From the NCBI GenBank assembly GCA_036495095.1, contig DASXNK010000117.1:1-43717 (forward strand): a DNA stretch of 43,717 nt, read 5' to 3'. A model generated the notes under the pieces. That model was not told the DNA's origin and searched no databases. It saw nothing but the letters and a program-made list of their open reading frames with translations. Both the position numbers and the translations under genes were made by a program. This document shows positions 8,681-15,276 of this stretch, in pieces (the first letter of the stretch is position 1; the number at the start of each line of letters is the position of its first letter). This DNA is from Candidatus Dormiibacterota bacterium (GTDB lineage: Bacteria > Chloroflexota > Dormibacteria > Aeolococcales > Aeolococcaceae).

Positions 8681-9721
8681 TCAGGCGGCCCAGGCGGGGC
8701 GCGAGGTGGCGTCGAGCTCGGCGCCCTCGAGCACCTGGCGGGGCGCCGAGGGCGAGCTGCCGCCGGCTCCCGCCAGCCACCAGAGGGTGAAGTCGCCGGC
8801 GCCCGCCCCGGGGGCGAGGTAGGCAAGCCCGCCGCCGTCCGGCGCCCAGGTGGGGAAGGCGCAGAGCGCCCCGCCGGCGAGCGCCCGCGGGGTGCCGAGG
8901 GTGCTGCCGTCGAAGCCGGCCACCGCCAGGTGGGCGGCCTGGCCGCCCCCGGTGCAGACCATCGCGAGCATCCCGCCACCGGGGGCGAGGTCGGGCTGGC
9001 CGCAGTCGTCGCCGGCGCTGGTGAGCGCGTGACCGGCATCGCGCGGGCCGGTCTGGAGCCAGAGCTGGGAGTGGATGTGGGACTGGCCGTCGATCGCGTG
9101 GCGCACGAAGATGACCGCGCCGGAGCCGAGCGGCAGCGGCTCGACGTCGCCGCCGGTGTACCCCACCGGGGACGACCAGCGGGTCGCCACCCCCGCCGCC
9201 GGCCGGCTCCACACCGCAAGGTCGACGCGGAAGCCCGCCTTGGGGGCGTCGTAGCTGTACCAGAGCCGGCCGTCGGCGCCGCCGCGGGGATGGAAGGCCC
9301 AGTGGTCGCGCTCCAGCGACCCGTCGCCCAGCGGCGCCGCGGCGTTGTCGCTGAGGCGGCGCAGCCCATCGCCGCCGGCGCCGGCGCTGTAGAGGTCGGA
9401 GCTCTGGGCGCCGCGGCCGACCACCAGCAGCGAGCCGTCCGCCAGCACCGCGGGCTGCATCCAGCGCCGGCCCGCGTCGTGGGTGAGCACCCTGGTCACG
9501 GTGTCGCCCCGCAGCCGGAGCAGGTCCCCGGCGGAGGCGACGTACACGCTGCCGGGAAGCTGGAGCAGCGGTCGCACCTGGGAGGGGTCGACGGCGGCTC
9601 CGGCGGCCGCGGTGCGCCCGTCGTGGAGGTGGCGCAGCACCCCGAGCCCGGTGTAGACGGCGAGCCCGAAGCCCGCCATCAGGGCCACGAGCAGGATCGA
9701 CAGGGCGACTCGGCTCCGCAT
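8681..9721 (-). CDS. secreted or membrane-anchored beta-propeller (PD40/TolB-like) protein
   Basis: This 346-aa protein has an N-terminal membrane segment (residues ~6-27) and then repeated blades of about 40-50 residues with aspartate/glycine turns and aromatic strands, for example DGSLLVVGRG, DGRLWYSYDAP, PLPLGSGAVIFVRH, GGGMLAMVCTG and DGGGLAYLAPG. The PDLAPGGG and PTWAPDGG turns are typical of PD40/TolB-like propellers. No catalytic motif is visible, so a binding or scaffolding role outside the membrane is the reasonable reading. The start is ATG at 9721, overlapping the stop of the LCP gene by one base (TGATG), so the two are co-translated and the product may act in the same cell-wall process. 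Exact ligand unknown. Confidence 0.75.
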   Translation of the reverse strand: MRSRVALSILLVALMAGFGLAVYTGLGVLRHLHDGRTAAAGAAVDPSQVRPLLQLPGSVYVASAGDLLRLRGDTVTRVLTHDAGRRWMQPAVLADGSLLVVGRGAQSSDLYSAGAGGDGLRRLSDNAAAPLGDGSLERDHWAFHPRGGADGRLWYSYDAPKAGFRVDLAVWSRPAAGVATRWSSPVGYTGGDVEPLPLGSGAVIFVRHAIDGQSHIHSQLWLQTGPRDAGHALTSAGDDCGQPDLAPGGGMLAMVCTGGGQAAHLAVAGFDGSTLGTPRALAGGALCAFPTWAPDGGGLAYLAPGAGAGDFTLWWLAGAGGSSPSAPRQVLEGAELDATSRPAWAA

Positions 9722-10737
9722 CAGGGGAAGCTCTGCGCCACCCGGGCGTGGATGCGGTCCCAGTCGGGCTCGAGCACCGACTGGCCGTCGATGGTGGCGT
9801 CGCGGGTGAACGGGGGCAGCAGCAGCACCCGCTCGACGTTGCCGAGCTGCAGGCCGGAGGCGATCGGCAGCAGGTCGGCGACCTCGGTGAGGCTCATGTC
9901 GGTGAGGATCTCGCCGTTGAGCGCCGACGCGATGTCGGGCAGGTCGGTGAGGCTCACCGAGTGGGCCCGGGTGCGCAGCGCGAGCAGCACCTGCTGCTGG
10001 CGCTCGGAGCGGCCGAAGTCCTCGCGGAGGTCGTCGTGCCGGGAGCGCACGTACTCCATCGCGGTGAGCCCGTTCATGTGCTGCGCCCCCGGCATCACCG
10101 CCACCCGCTGGAACGCGTAGGGGTTGCCGCCGGCGAGGTCGGCGGGATAGAAGTCGTCGAGCACCGGGTTGGTGGTCACCAGGTCGACGCCGCCGAGGCG
10201 GTCGATGAGGTTGACCAGGCCGCGCAGCCCGATCCACACGTAGTGGTCGATCTGGACGTTGAAGTCTCTCTGCACGGTGTCCACCGCGGCCGACGCGCCC
10301 CCGTTGGCGTAGGCGGTGTCGATCTTCGCCGAGCCGCCGCCGGAGATCGGCGCGTAGAGGTCGCGGGGGATGGAGAGCATGGTCACGTGCCCGCTGCCGG
10401 GGTCGACCCGCACCAGGATCATCGACTGGGTCAGCAGGTGCCCGGGGACGAACTTGGCGTCGTCGTCCGACCCCAGCAGCAGCACCGTGAAGGGCTGGTG
10501 GTCGGCCGGGGACCGGTGGGTCAGCGAGGTCACCACCGACTGGCCGGTGGCGCCCAGGCCGGTGGCGAGCACCGGCAGGAAGAACGCGACGGCGCCGGCG
10601 AGGCCCGCGGCGGTGAACCCGATGACGAGCAGGAGGGCGACCAGGACGCGGCGGTGGCGCCCCCGCGCCGGACCCACCCCGGCCGTCACCGGCCGTCCCG
10701 GCCCCGAGCGCCGTGGCCGGCGCTGCTTGGTCGCCAT
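9721..10737 (-). CDS. LytR-CpsA-Psr (LCP) family cell-wall glycopolymer ligase
   Basis: LCP enzymes transfer lipid-linked glycopolymers to peptidoglycan on the outer face of the membrane. This 338-aa protein has an Arg/Pro-rich cytoplasmic tail (1-30), one transmembrane helix (~31-53) and an extracellular LCP domain from ~80. Conserved marks are FTVLLLGSD, LTQSMILVRVDP, TMLSIPRDLY, KIDTAYANGG and MEYVRSRHDD followed by FGRSERQQQ, which supply the Asp/Arg residues that bind the pyrophosphate lipid. There is no Shine-Dalgarno before ATG 10737. Instead a TACCAT hexamer lies 7 nt upstream, suggesting a leaderless transcript. It overlaps the downstream propeller gene by one base. Confidence 0.9.
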   Translation of the reverse strand: MATKQRRPRRSGPGRPVTAGVGPARGRHRRVLVALLLVIGFTAAGLAGAVAFFLPVLATGLGATGQSVVTSLTHRSPADHQPFTVLLLGSDDDAKFVPGHLLTQSMILVRVDPGSGHVTMLSIPRDLYAPISGGGSAKIDTAYANGGASAAVDTVQRDFNVQIDHYVWIGLRGLVNLIDRLGGVDLVTTNPVLDDFYPADLAGGNPYAFQRVAVMPGAQHMNGLTAMEYVRSRHDDLREDFGRSERQQQVLLALRTRAHSVSLTDLPDIASALNGEILTDMSLTEVADLLPIASGLQLGNVERVLLLPPFTRDATIDGQSVLEPDWDRIHARVAQSFP

Positions 10738-10750
10738 CGTGCGGATGGTA
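10738..10750 (-). promoter_or_regulatory. TACCAT -10 element for a leaderless LCP mRNA
   Basis: On the minus strand TACCAT (10750-10745) is followed by 7 nt and then the ATG. No purine-rich ribosome site lies between. The spacing places the transcription start at or next to the A of ATG. Confidence 0.45.
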
Positions 10751-10768
10751 CGGGGAGGGGGATGCGGC

Positions 10769-10799
10769 ACGGGGCGGGACCACGTTGGTCCCGCCCCGT
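10769..10799 (-). terminator. perfect 14-bp hairpin after the repeat-protein gene
   Basis: ACGGGGCGGGACCA and its exact reverse complement flank a 3-nt CGT loop. It lies 39 nt past the stop of the secreted repeat protein and just upstream of the LCP promoter. There is no T-tract on either side. Confidence 0.65.
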
Positions 10800-10838
10800 C
10801 CGAGAGGCTCGCCCTGCTCCGGGCGCCGGTGCGCCGGG

Positions 10839-11792
10839 CTAGCAGTGGCTGAGCAGCGAGGTGATGCAGGAGAGGGAGGGGAGGCCGGGGAGCCCGGGGA
10901 GGCCCAGGTGCAGGCCGCCGCCCGAGGCGGAGACGCTCGGGGCGGTCGCCGAGACCGAGCCGCCGCCCAGGTTCAGCGCGCCGCCGGCGACGTTGACCGC
11001 GGGCTGGGTGACCGAGGGGACGATGCCGCCGGCCAGGCCGGTGGCGGTGCCCACCACCGAGCCGAGGGTCGAGGGGAGGCCGTTGACCAGCGACCCGGCG
11101 GTGCCCTGGACGGTGCCGGTGAGCGAGCCGGCGACGCCGGTGACCGAGCCGATCGCGGAGGGCACCGAGCCGGCCAGCGACTGCACCGGGGCGGTCAGCG
11201 AGCCGATCGCGGGCAGGCCGGGGACCGCCGGCAGCGCGCCGGTCAGCGAGGAGAGGCTGGGCAGGCCGGGGAGCAGGCCGGTGACCGAGGAGACGTCGGG
11301 CAGGAGCCCGGTCACCGAGGAGAGGCCGGGAAGGCCGGGCAGAAGGCCGGTGACCGAGGAGAGGCCGGGAAGGCCGGGCAGGAGGCCGGTGACCGAGGAG
11401 AGGCCGGGCAGGCCCGAGGCGCTGCCGCCGCCGCTGGCGCCGGCGCCGGCCCCGGAGACCGAGAGCGAGCCGGCGGCGCCGTTGCCGCCGATCCCCAGGT
11501 GGCCGCCGGTGATGGAGGAGAGGCTGGGGAGGCCGGGCAGCAGGCTGGTCACCGAGGAGAGCCCGGGCAGCGCCGGCAGGGAGGACACCAGGCCGCCGGC
11601 GCCGCCGAGGCCGCCGAGGTCGGCGGCGGCGGTCAGCGGACCTGCGCTGGCGGTCATCGAGCCGGAGTCGCCGGAGAACAGGGCCTCGGCGTGGGTGCCA
11701 CCCAGGCCGAGGGCGGAGGCGACGGTGGCGGTGACCACACCGGCGGCGGCGGCGGACCCGATGGCGGCGAGGACGAGCTTGCGAGCGGTCAT
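10839..11792 (-). CDS. secreted 13-residue-repeat protein of unknown function
   Basis: This 317-aa protein begins with a signal peptide (MTARKLVLAA to about residue 35), followed by a low-complexity body almost without charged residues. Its core is a tandem repeat of period 13, with unit GLPGLSSVTGLLP. There are three near-perfect copies plus a shortened one (DVSSVTGLLP), with diverged copies on both sides (GLPSLSSITG, GLPSLSSLTG). Further along the sequence drifts to a related pattern (SLAGSVPSAIGSVTG, SLTGTVQGTAGSL). It ends in LPSLSCITSLLSHC, with two cysteines. The composition (Gly, Leu, Ser, Val, Pro, Thr) suggests an extracellular structural or amyloid-like protein. The start at ATG 11792 has AAGGA 7-8 nt upstream. 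The gene is monocistronic and ends in a 14-bp hairpin. No homologous family can be named from sequence alone. Confidence 0.82.
   Translation of the reverse strand: MTARKLVLAAIGSAAAAGVVTATVASALGLGGTHAEALFSGDSGSMTASAGPLTAAADLGGLGGAGGLVSSLPALPGLSSVTSLLPGLPSLSSITGGHLGIGGNGAAGSLSVSGAGAGASGGGSASGLPGLSSVTGLLPGLPGLSSVTGLLPGLPGLSSVTGLLPDVSSVTGLLPGLPSLSSLTGALPAVPGLPAIGSLTAPVQSLAGSVPSAIGSVTGVAGSLTGTVQGTAGSLVNGLPSTLGSVVGTATGLAGGIVPSVTQPAVNVAGGALNLGGGSVSATAPSVSASGGGLHLGLPGLPGLPSLSCITSLLSHC
11251..11414 (-). repeat. 39-bp tandem repeats coding for the 13-residue unit
   Basis: The period is exactly 39 bp and keeps the reading frame. The copies centred near 11320, 11360 and 11400 are almost identical at DNA level, including the recurrent block GGTGACCGAGGAGAGGCCGG read on the + strand. 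This suggests recent expansion or gene conversion. Confidence 0.85.
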
Positions 11793-11935
11793 GTGAGCAT
11801 CCTTGCGGTGGGCTGCACCCCACCTGGGTCATCGGGTGAGAGAGGAACCCGAATCACACCTGGAGACGACCGCGGCGGCGCTGCCCTTGTGGCTCTCGGC
11901 GATTCGTTACAGGAGCGATCGAACCGCCACGACCG

Positions 11936-12403
11936 TCACTGCGATGACGTCGTGATCGGGCCGTCGGCCTCGATGCGGAAGACCGGGTACGCGGGCGCGA
12001 TCCGGATCAGCTCGGCGTCGGGCGCAGCGGGGCCGACGCCCTCGAGGGTGCTGCTGCCGTCGAGGCGCCACTGCCGCATGTAGGCGCGGAGCAGCGCCGG
12101 CCGCTCGGCGACCGGGACCTCGACGGCGAGCACCGGCTCGGTGCGCTTGCCCAGGCGCAGCTCGGCCCGGCCCGCGGTGCGCAGGTTGCGCACCCACTGG
12201 GTGGTGCCCCGCGACGAGACCAGGTAGCGGTGGCCGCGGTGGCGGAGCACGTTGACGACCACGATGCGGGTGCGGCCGCCGGTCCGGCTCCGCACCGCCA
12301 GCAGGTGGGTGCCGAGCACGCTGACACCGGCGATCGCCAGCACCGCCGGCGCCTGGCCGAGCAGCCGGCGCGCCAGCGGGGCGCGGAGGAGATAGCGCTC
12401 CAT
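11936..12403 (-). CDS. F420-dependent nitroreductase-family (DDN-like) oxidoreductase
   Basis: This 155-aa protein belongs to the deazaflavin (F420)-dependent nitroreductase family with a split-barrel fold. The marks are GGRTRIVVVNVLRHRG, the segment RYLVSSRGTTQWVRNLRTAGRAEL, which matches the conserved WxRNLRA region, and the C-terminal APAYPVFRIE strand. The first ~35 residues are hydrophobic or basic and may sit on the membrane, as in mycobacterial Ddn. The start at ATG 12403 lacks a good Shine-Dalgarno but has TACGCT 6 nt upstream, so the mRNA may be leaderless. The family uses F420H2 to reduce quinones or other acceptors; the substrate here is unknown. It implies that the cell makes F420. 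Confidence 0.8.
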   Translation of the reverse strand: MERYLLRAPLARRLLGQAPAVLAIAGVSVLGTHLLAVRSRTGGRTRIVVVNVLRHRGHRYLVSSRGTTQWVRNLRTAGRAELRLGKRTEPVLAVEVPVAERPALLRAYMRQWRLDGSSTLEGVGPAAPDAELIRIAPAYPVFRIEADGPITTSSQ

Positions 12404-12415
12404 GGCCTCAGCGTA
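12404..12415 (-). promoter_or_regulatory. TACGCT -10 element for a leaderless DDN-like mRNA
   Basis: TACGCT (12415-12410 on the minus strand) lies 6 nt before the ATG. The intervening GAGGCC could instead act as a very close weak ribosome site. Confidence 0.35.
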
Positions 12416-12493
12416 CCGTGCCGGACGGCACCTCATGGTGGCGCGACCGGGAGGTTCGGTGGCACCCGGGGCGATTCGACACGTCTCGGGGGC

Positions 12494-12522
12494 TTGGCGC
12501 GGGGGGTTGCTTCGGATATGGT
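12494..12522 (+). promoter_or_regulatory. sigma-70-type promoter for the DUF3052-like gene
   Basis: TTGGCG, 17 bp, TATGGT. This is one of the clearest -35/-10 pairs in the window. It implies a 5' untranslated region of about 150 nt before ATG 12681; no clear reading frame or conserved RNA fold was recognised in it. Confidence 0.6.
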
Positions 12523-12680
12523 TGTGGTGCAGCCCGCACCACCGAGCGGCCGGCCGAGCAGGCCAGGCAACGGTTCCTCGACCACTCTTCAGCGTGAGTT
12601 TCTGCCAAGTCGGGTGTCAGCTCGGGGCGGGTGGTTCGGGGGTGGGCGTGGCGCCTGGGGGGAACGGAGGCGGGAGACGG

Positions 12681-13319
12681 ATGGCCGGACGCGAGGCACC
12701 CTGCACGCTGCGCTTCGGTGAGCGGGTGGGCGAGGGCACCGCATACCTGGACACCGACGAGCTGGTCCTGCGCCAGGAGCGCCGGTTCGCCGTCCCGGTG
12801 AGCGACCTCACCGTGGTTGAGACCGCCGACGGCCGCGTCGAGGTCACGTTCCCCGGCGGCACCGCGGTGCTCCACCTCGACGCCGCCTCGCACCGCTGGG
12901 CGGAGACCCTGGGCCGCGGGCCCCGGAGCCGGCTCGACCGGCTCGGGGTCAAGCCCGGCCAGTGCGTCGCCGTGGTGGGCACGGTGGAGGAGGGCTTCCT
13001 CGGGGAGCTCCGCGGCCGCGCCGCCGTGGTGGTGACCGGCCGGTCGGTTCCTGCCGGAGCTGACATCATCTTCCTGGCCGCGACCCAGCGGGAGGAGCTG
13101 GGCCGGGTTCCGGGCCTGGCCCACTGCCTCGCCTCCGGCGGGGTGCTGTGGGTGATCCGTCCCCGCGCCGGGCGGGAGATCGGCGAGCAGGACGTGGCGG
13201 TCTCCTGCCGGGCCGCGGGGATGACCGCCGGCCGGGCGGTGCGCTTCACCGCCACCCATACCGCCGACCGGCTGCTGCCCCAGCGGGTGAGCGGGGGCTC
13301 GCGCCGCCGGACCCGCTGA
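12681..13319 (+). CDS. two-domain protein with a DUF3052-like C-terminus
   Basis: This 212-aa cytoplasmic protein has an N-terminal beta-rich part (residues ~5-75: TLRFGERVG, AYLDTDELVL, RFAVPVSDLT, VEVTFPGGTAVLHL), likely a small PH-like barrel. The C-terminal part (from ~80) follows the DUF3052 pattern: RLGVKPGQCVAVVG, then GADIIFLAATQREELGRVP, then LASGGVLWVIRPRAG. The conserved features are the LGxKPG loop, an acidic residue before a hydrophobic strand, and the LWV strand. The function is not established. The start at ATG 12681 has GGAGG/GGGAG 5-10 nt upstream. It is convergent with the PadR gene, whose stop lies only 10 nt away. Confidence 0.72.
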   Translation: MAGREAPCTLRFGERVGEGTAYLDTDELVLRQERRFAVPVSDLTVVETADGRVEVTFPGGTAVLHLDAASHRWAETLGRGPRSRLDRLGVKPGQCVAVVGTVEEGFLGELRGRAAVVVTGRSVPAGADIIFLAATQREELGRVPGLAHCLASGGVLWVIRPRAGREIGEQDVAVSCRAAGMTAGRAVRFTATHTADRLLPQRVSGGSRRRTR

Positions 13320-13334
13320 GGCCGCCGGCTCAGC
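13315..13334. terminator. weak hairpin between convergent DUF3052-like and padR genes
   Basis: GCTGAG and CTCAGC form a 6-bp stem with an 8-nt GC loop spanning the 10-bp gap and both stop codons. It could end both transcripts. It is short, so confidence is low. Confidence 0.35.
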
Positions 13335-13920
13335 CGCTCGCGCGGCTCAGCGGATGGGCCGCGACCACCTCGAGGAAGCGCACCACCGCCCGCGCCGACT
13401 CCAGGCGCCAGACCAGCAGGGTGTGGTCGAACGCCTCGGCGGTGGCCAGCCGGGCCTCGAGGGCGGCGAGCAGCGGGGCGAGCCGCTCACGCTGGGCGGT
13501 GAGCAGGGGGGCGGCGTCGCCACCGGTGCGGGCGAGCAGGGCGAGCTTCAGCATCAGCTGGGAGCGCACCTCGCGGAGGTGGTCGACCGGGGTGGCCAGC
13601 CACGCGCGCAGCGCATCCTCGCCCTCCGCGGTGGCGCTGAGCAGGGTGCGGTGAGGACCCCGCTCGCCCGGCTCCTCGCCGGCGGTGGCGACCATGCCCC
13701 GGTCCTGCAGGGTGGTGAGGGCGCGGTAGACCAGCGGCTTGGGCAGCGCCCAGACCTGGCCGACCTCGCCCTCCGGGGCCATCAGCCGGGCGAGGGCGAA
13801 GCCGTGGCGGGGCCGCTCGGTGACCAGGCCGAGCACCGCCCACTCGCCGCAGGAGAGCGGGGGCGGGGACGGGGAGGCGGGCATCCCCGGACGGTAGCGC
13901 AGCGCGGGGGCGGGTTCCAT
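13330..13920 (-). CDS. PadR-family transcriptional regulator
   Basis: This 196-aa protein has a winged-helix PadR domain near residues 20-95: LSCGEWAVLGLVTERPRHGFALARLM, then the recognition region VYRALTTLQDRGMVAT, then a wing with RTLLSATAEGEDALRAWLATP. A C-terminal helical part (100-190) suits the dimerising Vir-like domain. The ATG at 13920 has GGGAG 7 nt upstream. An internal Met at residue 13 would still keep the full DNA-binding domain. It is divergent from the proline-rich surface-protein gene, with an inverted repeat between them, and PadR proteins often control a divergent neighbour. The effector is unknown. Confidence 0.9.
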   Translation of the reverse strand: MEPAPALRYRPGMPASPSPPPLSCGEWAVLGLVTERPRHGFALARLMAPEGEVGQVWALPKPLVYRALTTLQDRGMVATAGEEPGERGPHRTLLSATAEGEDALRAWLATPVDHLREVRSQLMLKLALLARTGGDAAPLLTAQRERLAPLLAALEARLATAEAFDHTLLVWRLESARAVVRFLEVVAAHPLSRASG

Positions 13921-13965
13921 GGCGAAGCTCCCATTTTCCGCGACTTCGGCGACAATGGGCTCTCG

Positions 13966-13982
13966 GGCCGCCCCGGGCGGCC
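13966..13982. promoter_or_regulatory. palindrome between padR and the surface-protein gene (possible operator)
   Basis: GGCCGCCC-C-GGGCGGCC is a perfect dyad around one central base. It lies in the divergent intergenic region just before the start of the proline-rich gene. It could be a PadR operator or only GC-rich chance. Confidence 0.3.
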
Positions 13983-14021
13983 GGGAGGGACATGTCGCCC
14001 CGCGGGGCAGGGAAGGGAGAG

Positions 14022-14798
14022 ATGCGCGAGGTCACACCTCGTCACCGGGCCGCCACCGGGCTGCTGGTCGCGGCCGCCGCGCTGCTGGCCGGCGCCGTCG
14101 AGGCCGCGCCCGGACCGCTGACCACGCTCGCCGCGACGGTCGCGCCCCAGCAGGCGGCCGCGACCCACACGCCGAAGCCGAGCCGCACCCCGAAGCCGAC
14201 GCCGACGCCGAAGCCGCCGAAGCCGACTCCGGCTCCGCCACCACCGCCACCACCGCCGCCACCGCCGCCGCCGCCGCCGCCACCGCCACCGCCGCCGACC
14301 AAGAAGCCGGCCCCGGCGCCGCTGCCGCCCCCGCCACCGTCGCCGAAGGGGGCGCCCGCGCCCGCCGCGCCGGTGGCCGCCGCACCGGCGCCGCCGGCCC
14401 CGCCGCCGCCGGCTCCCGCGGTCGCCGTGCCGGCGATCCCGGCGACGCCGCCGACCCCGCCGCCCACCCCGGCGGCCGCCGAGCCCAGCTCCTCGTCCGG
14501 GCCGGTCGCCGCGCTCCCCGCCAGCGGCATCGGCCAGGGCGGTGCACCCCCCGGCCCCGAGGGCGGCGGCGGGCCGGCGCCGGTGATCGCGCTCGCCGGC
14601 CTGCTCATGATCGGCGGCACCGGGGTGGCGTTGACCCTCCGCAACCGTCCCCGTGCCGCGGCCCCGGCCGGCGCCGCCGCCGGCCCCGCCATCGCGGTCA
14701 CCGCCGCGGCGCCGTCCCACGCCTTCGAGCGCCTTCCCGACCACATCCAGCGGGACCTGGTCGAGATCAGCGACATCCTGAAGGGGATGGGCGAGTAG
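14022..14798 (+). CDS. exported proline-rich protein with a 21-proline run and C-terminal membrane segment
   Basis: This protein is 258 aa from ATG 14022; an alternative ATG at 13992 would add 10 residues. The later start gives a compact signal peptide and has AGGGA 8 nt upstream. After the signal come Thr/Pro/Lys repeats (TPKPSRTPKPTPTPKP), an uninterrupted run of 21 prolines (14235-14297), then more Pro/Ala blocks. Near the end ALPASGIGQGG precedes a hydrophobic helix (VIALAGLLMIGGTGVALTL) and a basic residue cluster. LPASG resembles a sortase signal, but the tail after the helix is about 50 residues, longer than usual, and ends in a helical, charged segment (LPDHIQRDLVEISDILKGMGE) that would be cytoplasmic. 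A wall-spanning stalk is likely. The function is unknown. Confidence 0.78.
   Translation: MREVTPRHRAATGLLVAAAALLAGAVEAAPGPLTTLAATVAPQQAAATHTPKPSRTPKPTPTPKPPKPTPAPPPPPPPPPPPPPPPPPPPPPTKKPAPAPLPPPPPSPKGAPAPAAPVAAAPAPPAPPPPAPAVAVPAIPATPPTPPPTPAAAEPSSSSGPVAALPASGIGQGGAPPGPEGGGGPAPVIALAGLLMIGGTGVALTLRNRPRAAAPAGAAAGPAIAVTAAAPSHAFERLPDHIQRDLVEISDILKGMGE
14235..14297 (+). repeat. CCG/CCA tract coding for 21 consecutive prolines
   Basis: 21 proline codons in a row, a mixture of CCG and CCA. Such runs stall ribosomes and depend on elongation factor P. Confidence 0.95.
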
Positions 14799-14812
14799 CG
14801 CCGGCGGAGGCC

Positions 14813-15265
14813 CTACTTGACGGTGAAGACGATCTGCTTGGAGTAGACCCTCGGGCTGAAGGGGAAGTGGTCGGAGGCCACGAACTCGGCCTTGATGGTG
14901 TAGACGCCGGGATGGACGGGGAAGTCCTGGGCGAGGGTGTACTGCATGTACTGCAGGTTGCCGTCGATGTAGAGGTGGACGTGGCCCTTGTCGGGGCTGA
15001 TGTTCGAGCTGGTCGCCTGGACCACCTGGGCGCCCTGCAGGTCGACGGCGACGTGGACCGTGCTTCCGGTCACCGTGCTGCCGTCGGCGGGCGAGGTGAT
15101 CGACAGTGTCGCCGGCGACGAGGGGCGGGTCCCCGAGGGGGTGCCCGGGGGGAGGCTCGCGGCGGCGGTCGGACTCGACGTCGCCGGGACCCCGCTGCCA
15201 CCACCGCATGCCGCGCAGGAGATGGTCGGGATGGCCAGGATCGCGGCGATGCGGGCGGTTCTCAT
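14813..15265 (-). CDS. lipoprotein with an Ig-like/copper-locus-associated domain
   Basis: This 150-aa predicted lipoprotein has the signal MRTARIAAILAIPTIS, then CAAC with a cysteine before GGGSG as the lipidation site. A Ser/Pro/Thr linker (~25-58) leads into a single beta-sandwich domain: LSITSPADGSTVTGSTVHVAV, GHVHLYIDGN, and the closing VYSKQIVFTVK. The start at ATG 15265 has GAGGA 8 nt upstream. Another in-frame ATG at 15280 overlaps the CopC-CopD stop as ATGA but has no room for a ribosome site. It is the last gene of the four-gene operon beginning at 18663. The HVHLYIDG segment and His-containing loops would suit metal or membrane-surface binding, but that is inference. Confidence 0.78.
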   Translation of the reverse strand: MRTARIAAILAIPTISCAACGGGSGVPATSSPTAAASLPPGTPSGTRPSSPATLSITSPADGSTVTGSTVHVAVDLQGAQVVQATSSNISPDKGHVHLYIDGNLQYMQYTLAQDFPVHPGVYTIKAEFVASDHFPFSPRVYSKQIVFTVK

Positions 15266-15276
15266 GGGTCGGATCC

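Noticed and set aside
12523-12680. Possible riboswitch in the long leader of the DUF3052-like gene
   Set aside because: The region has no recognisable conserved motif of known riboswitch classes and no strong paired structure by eye.
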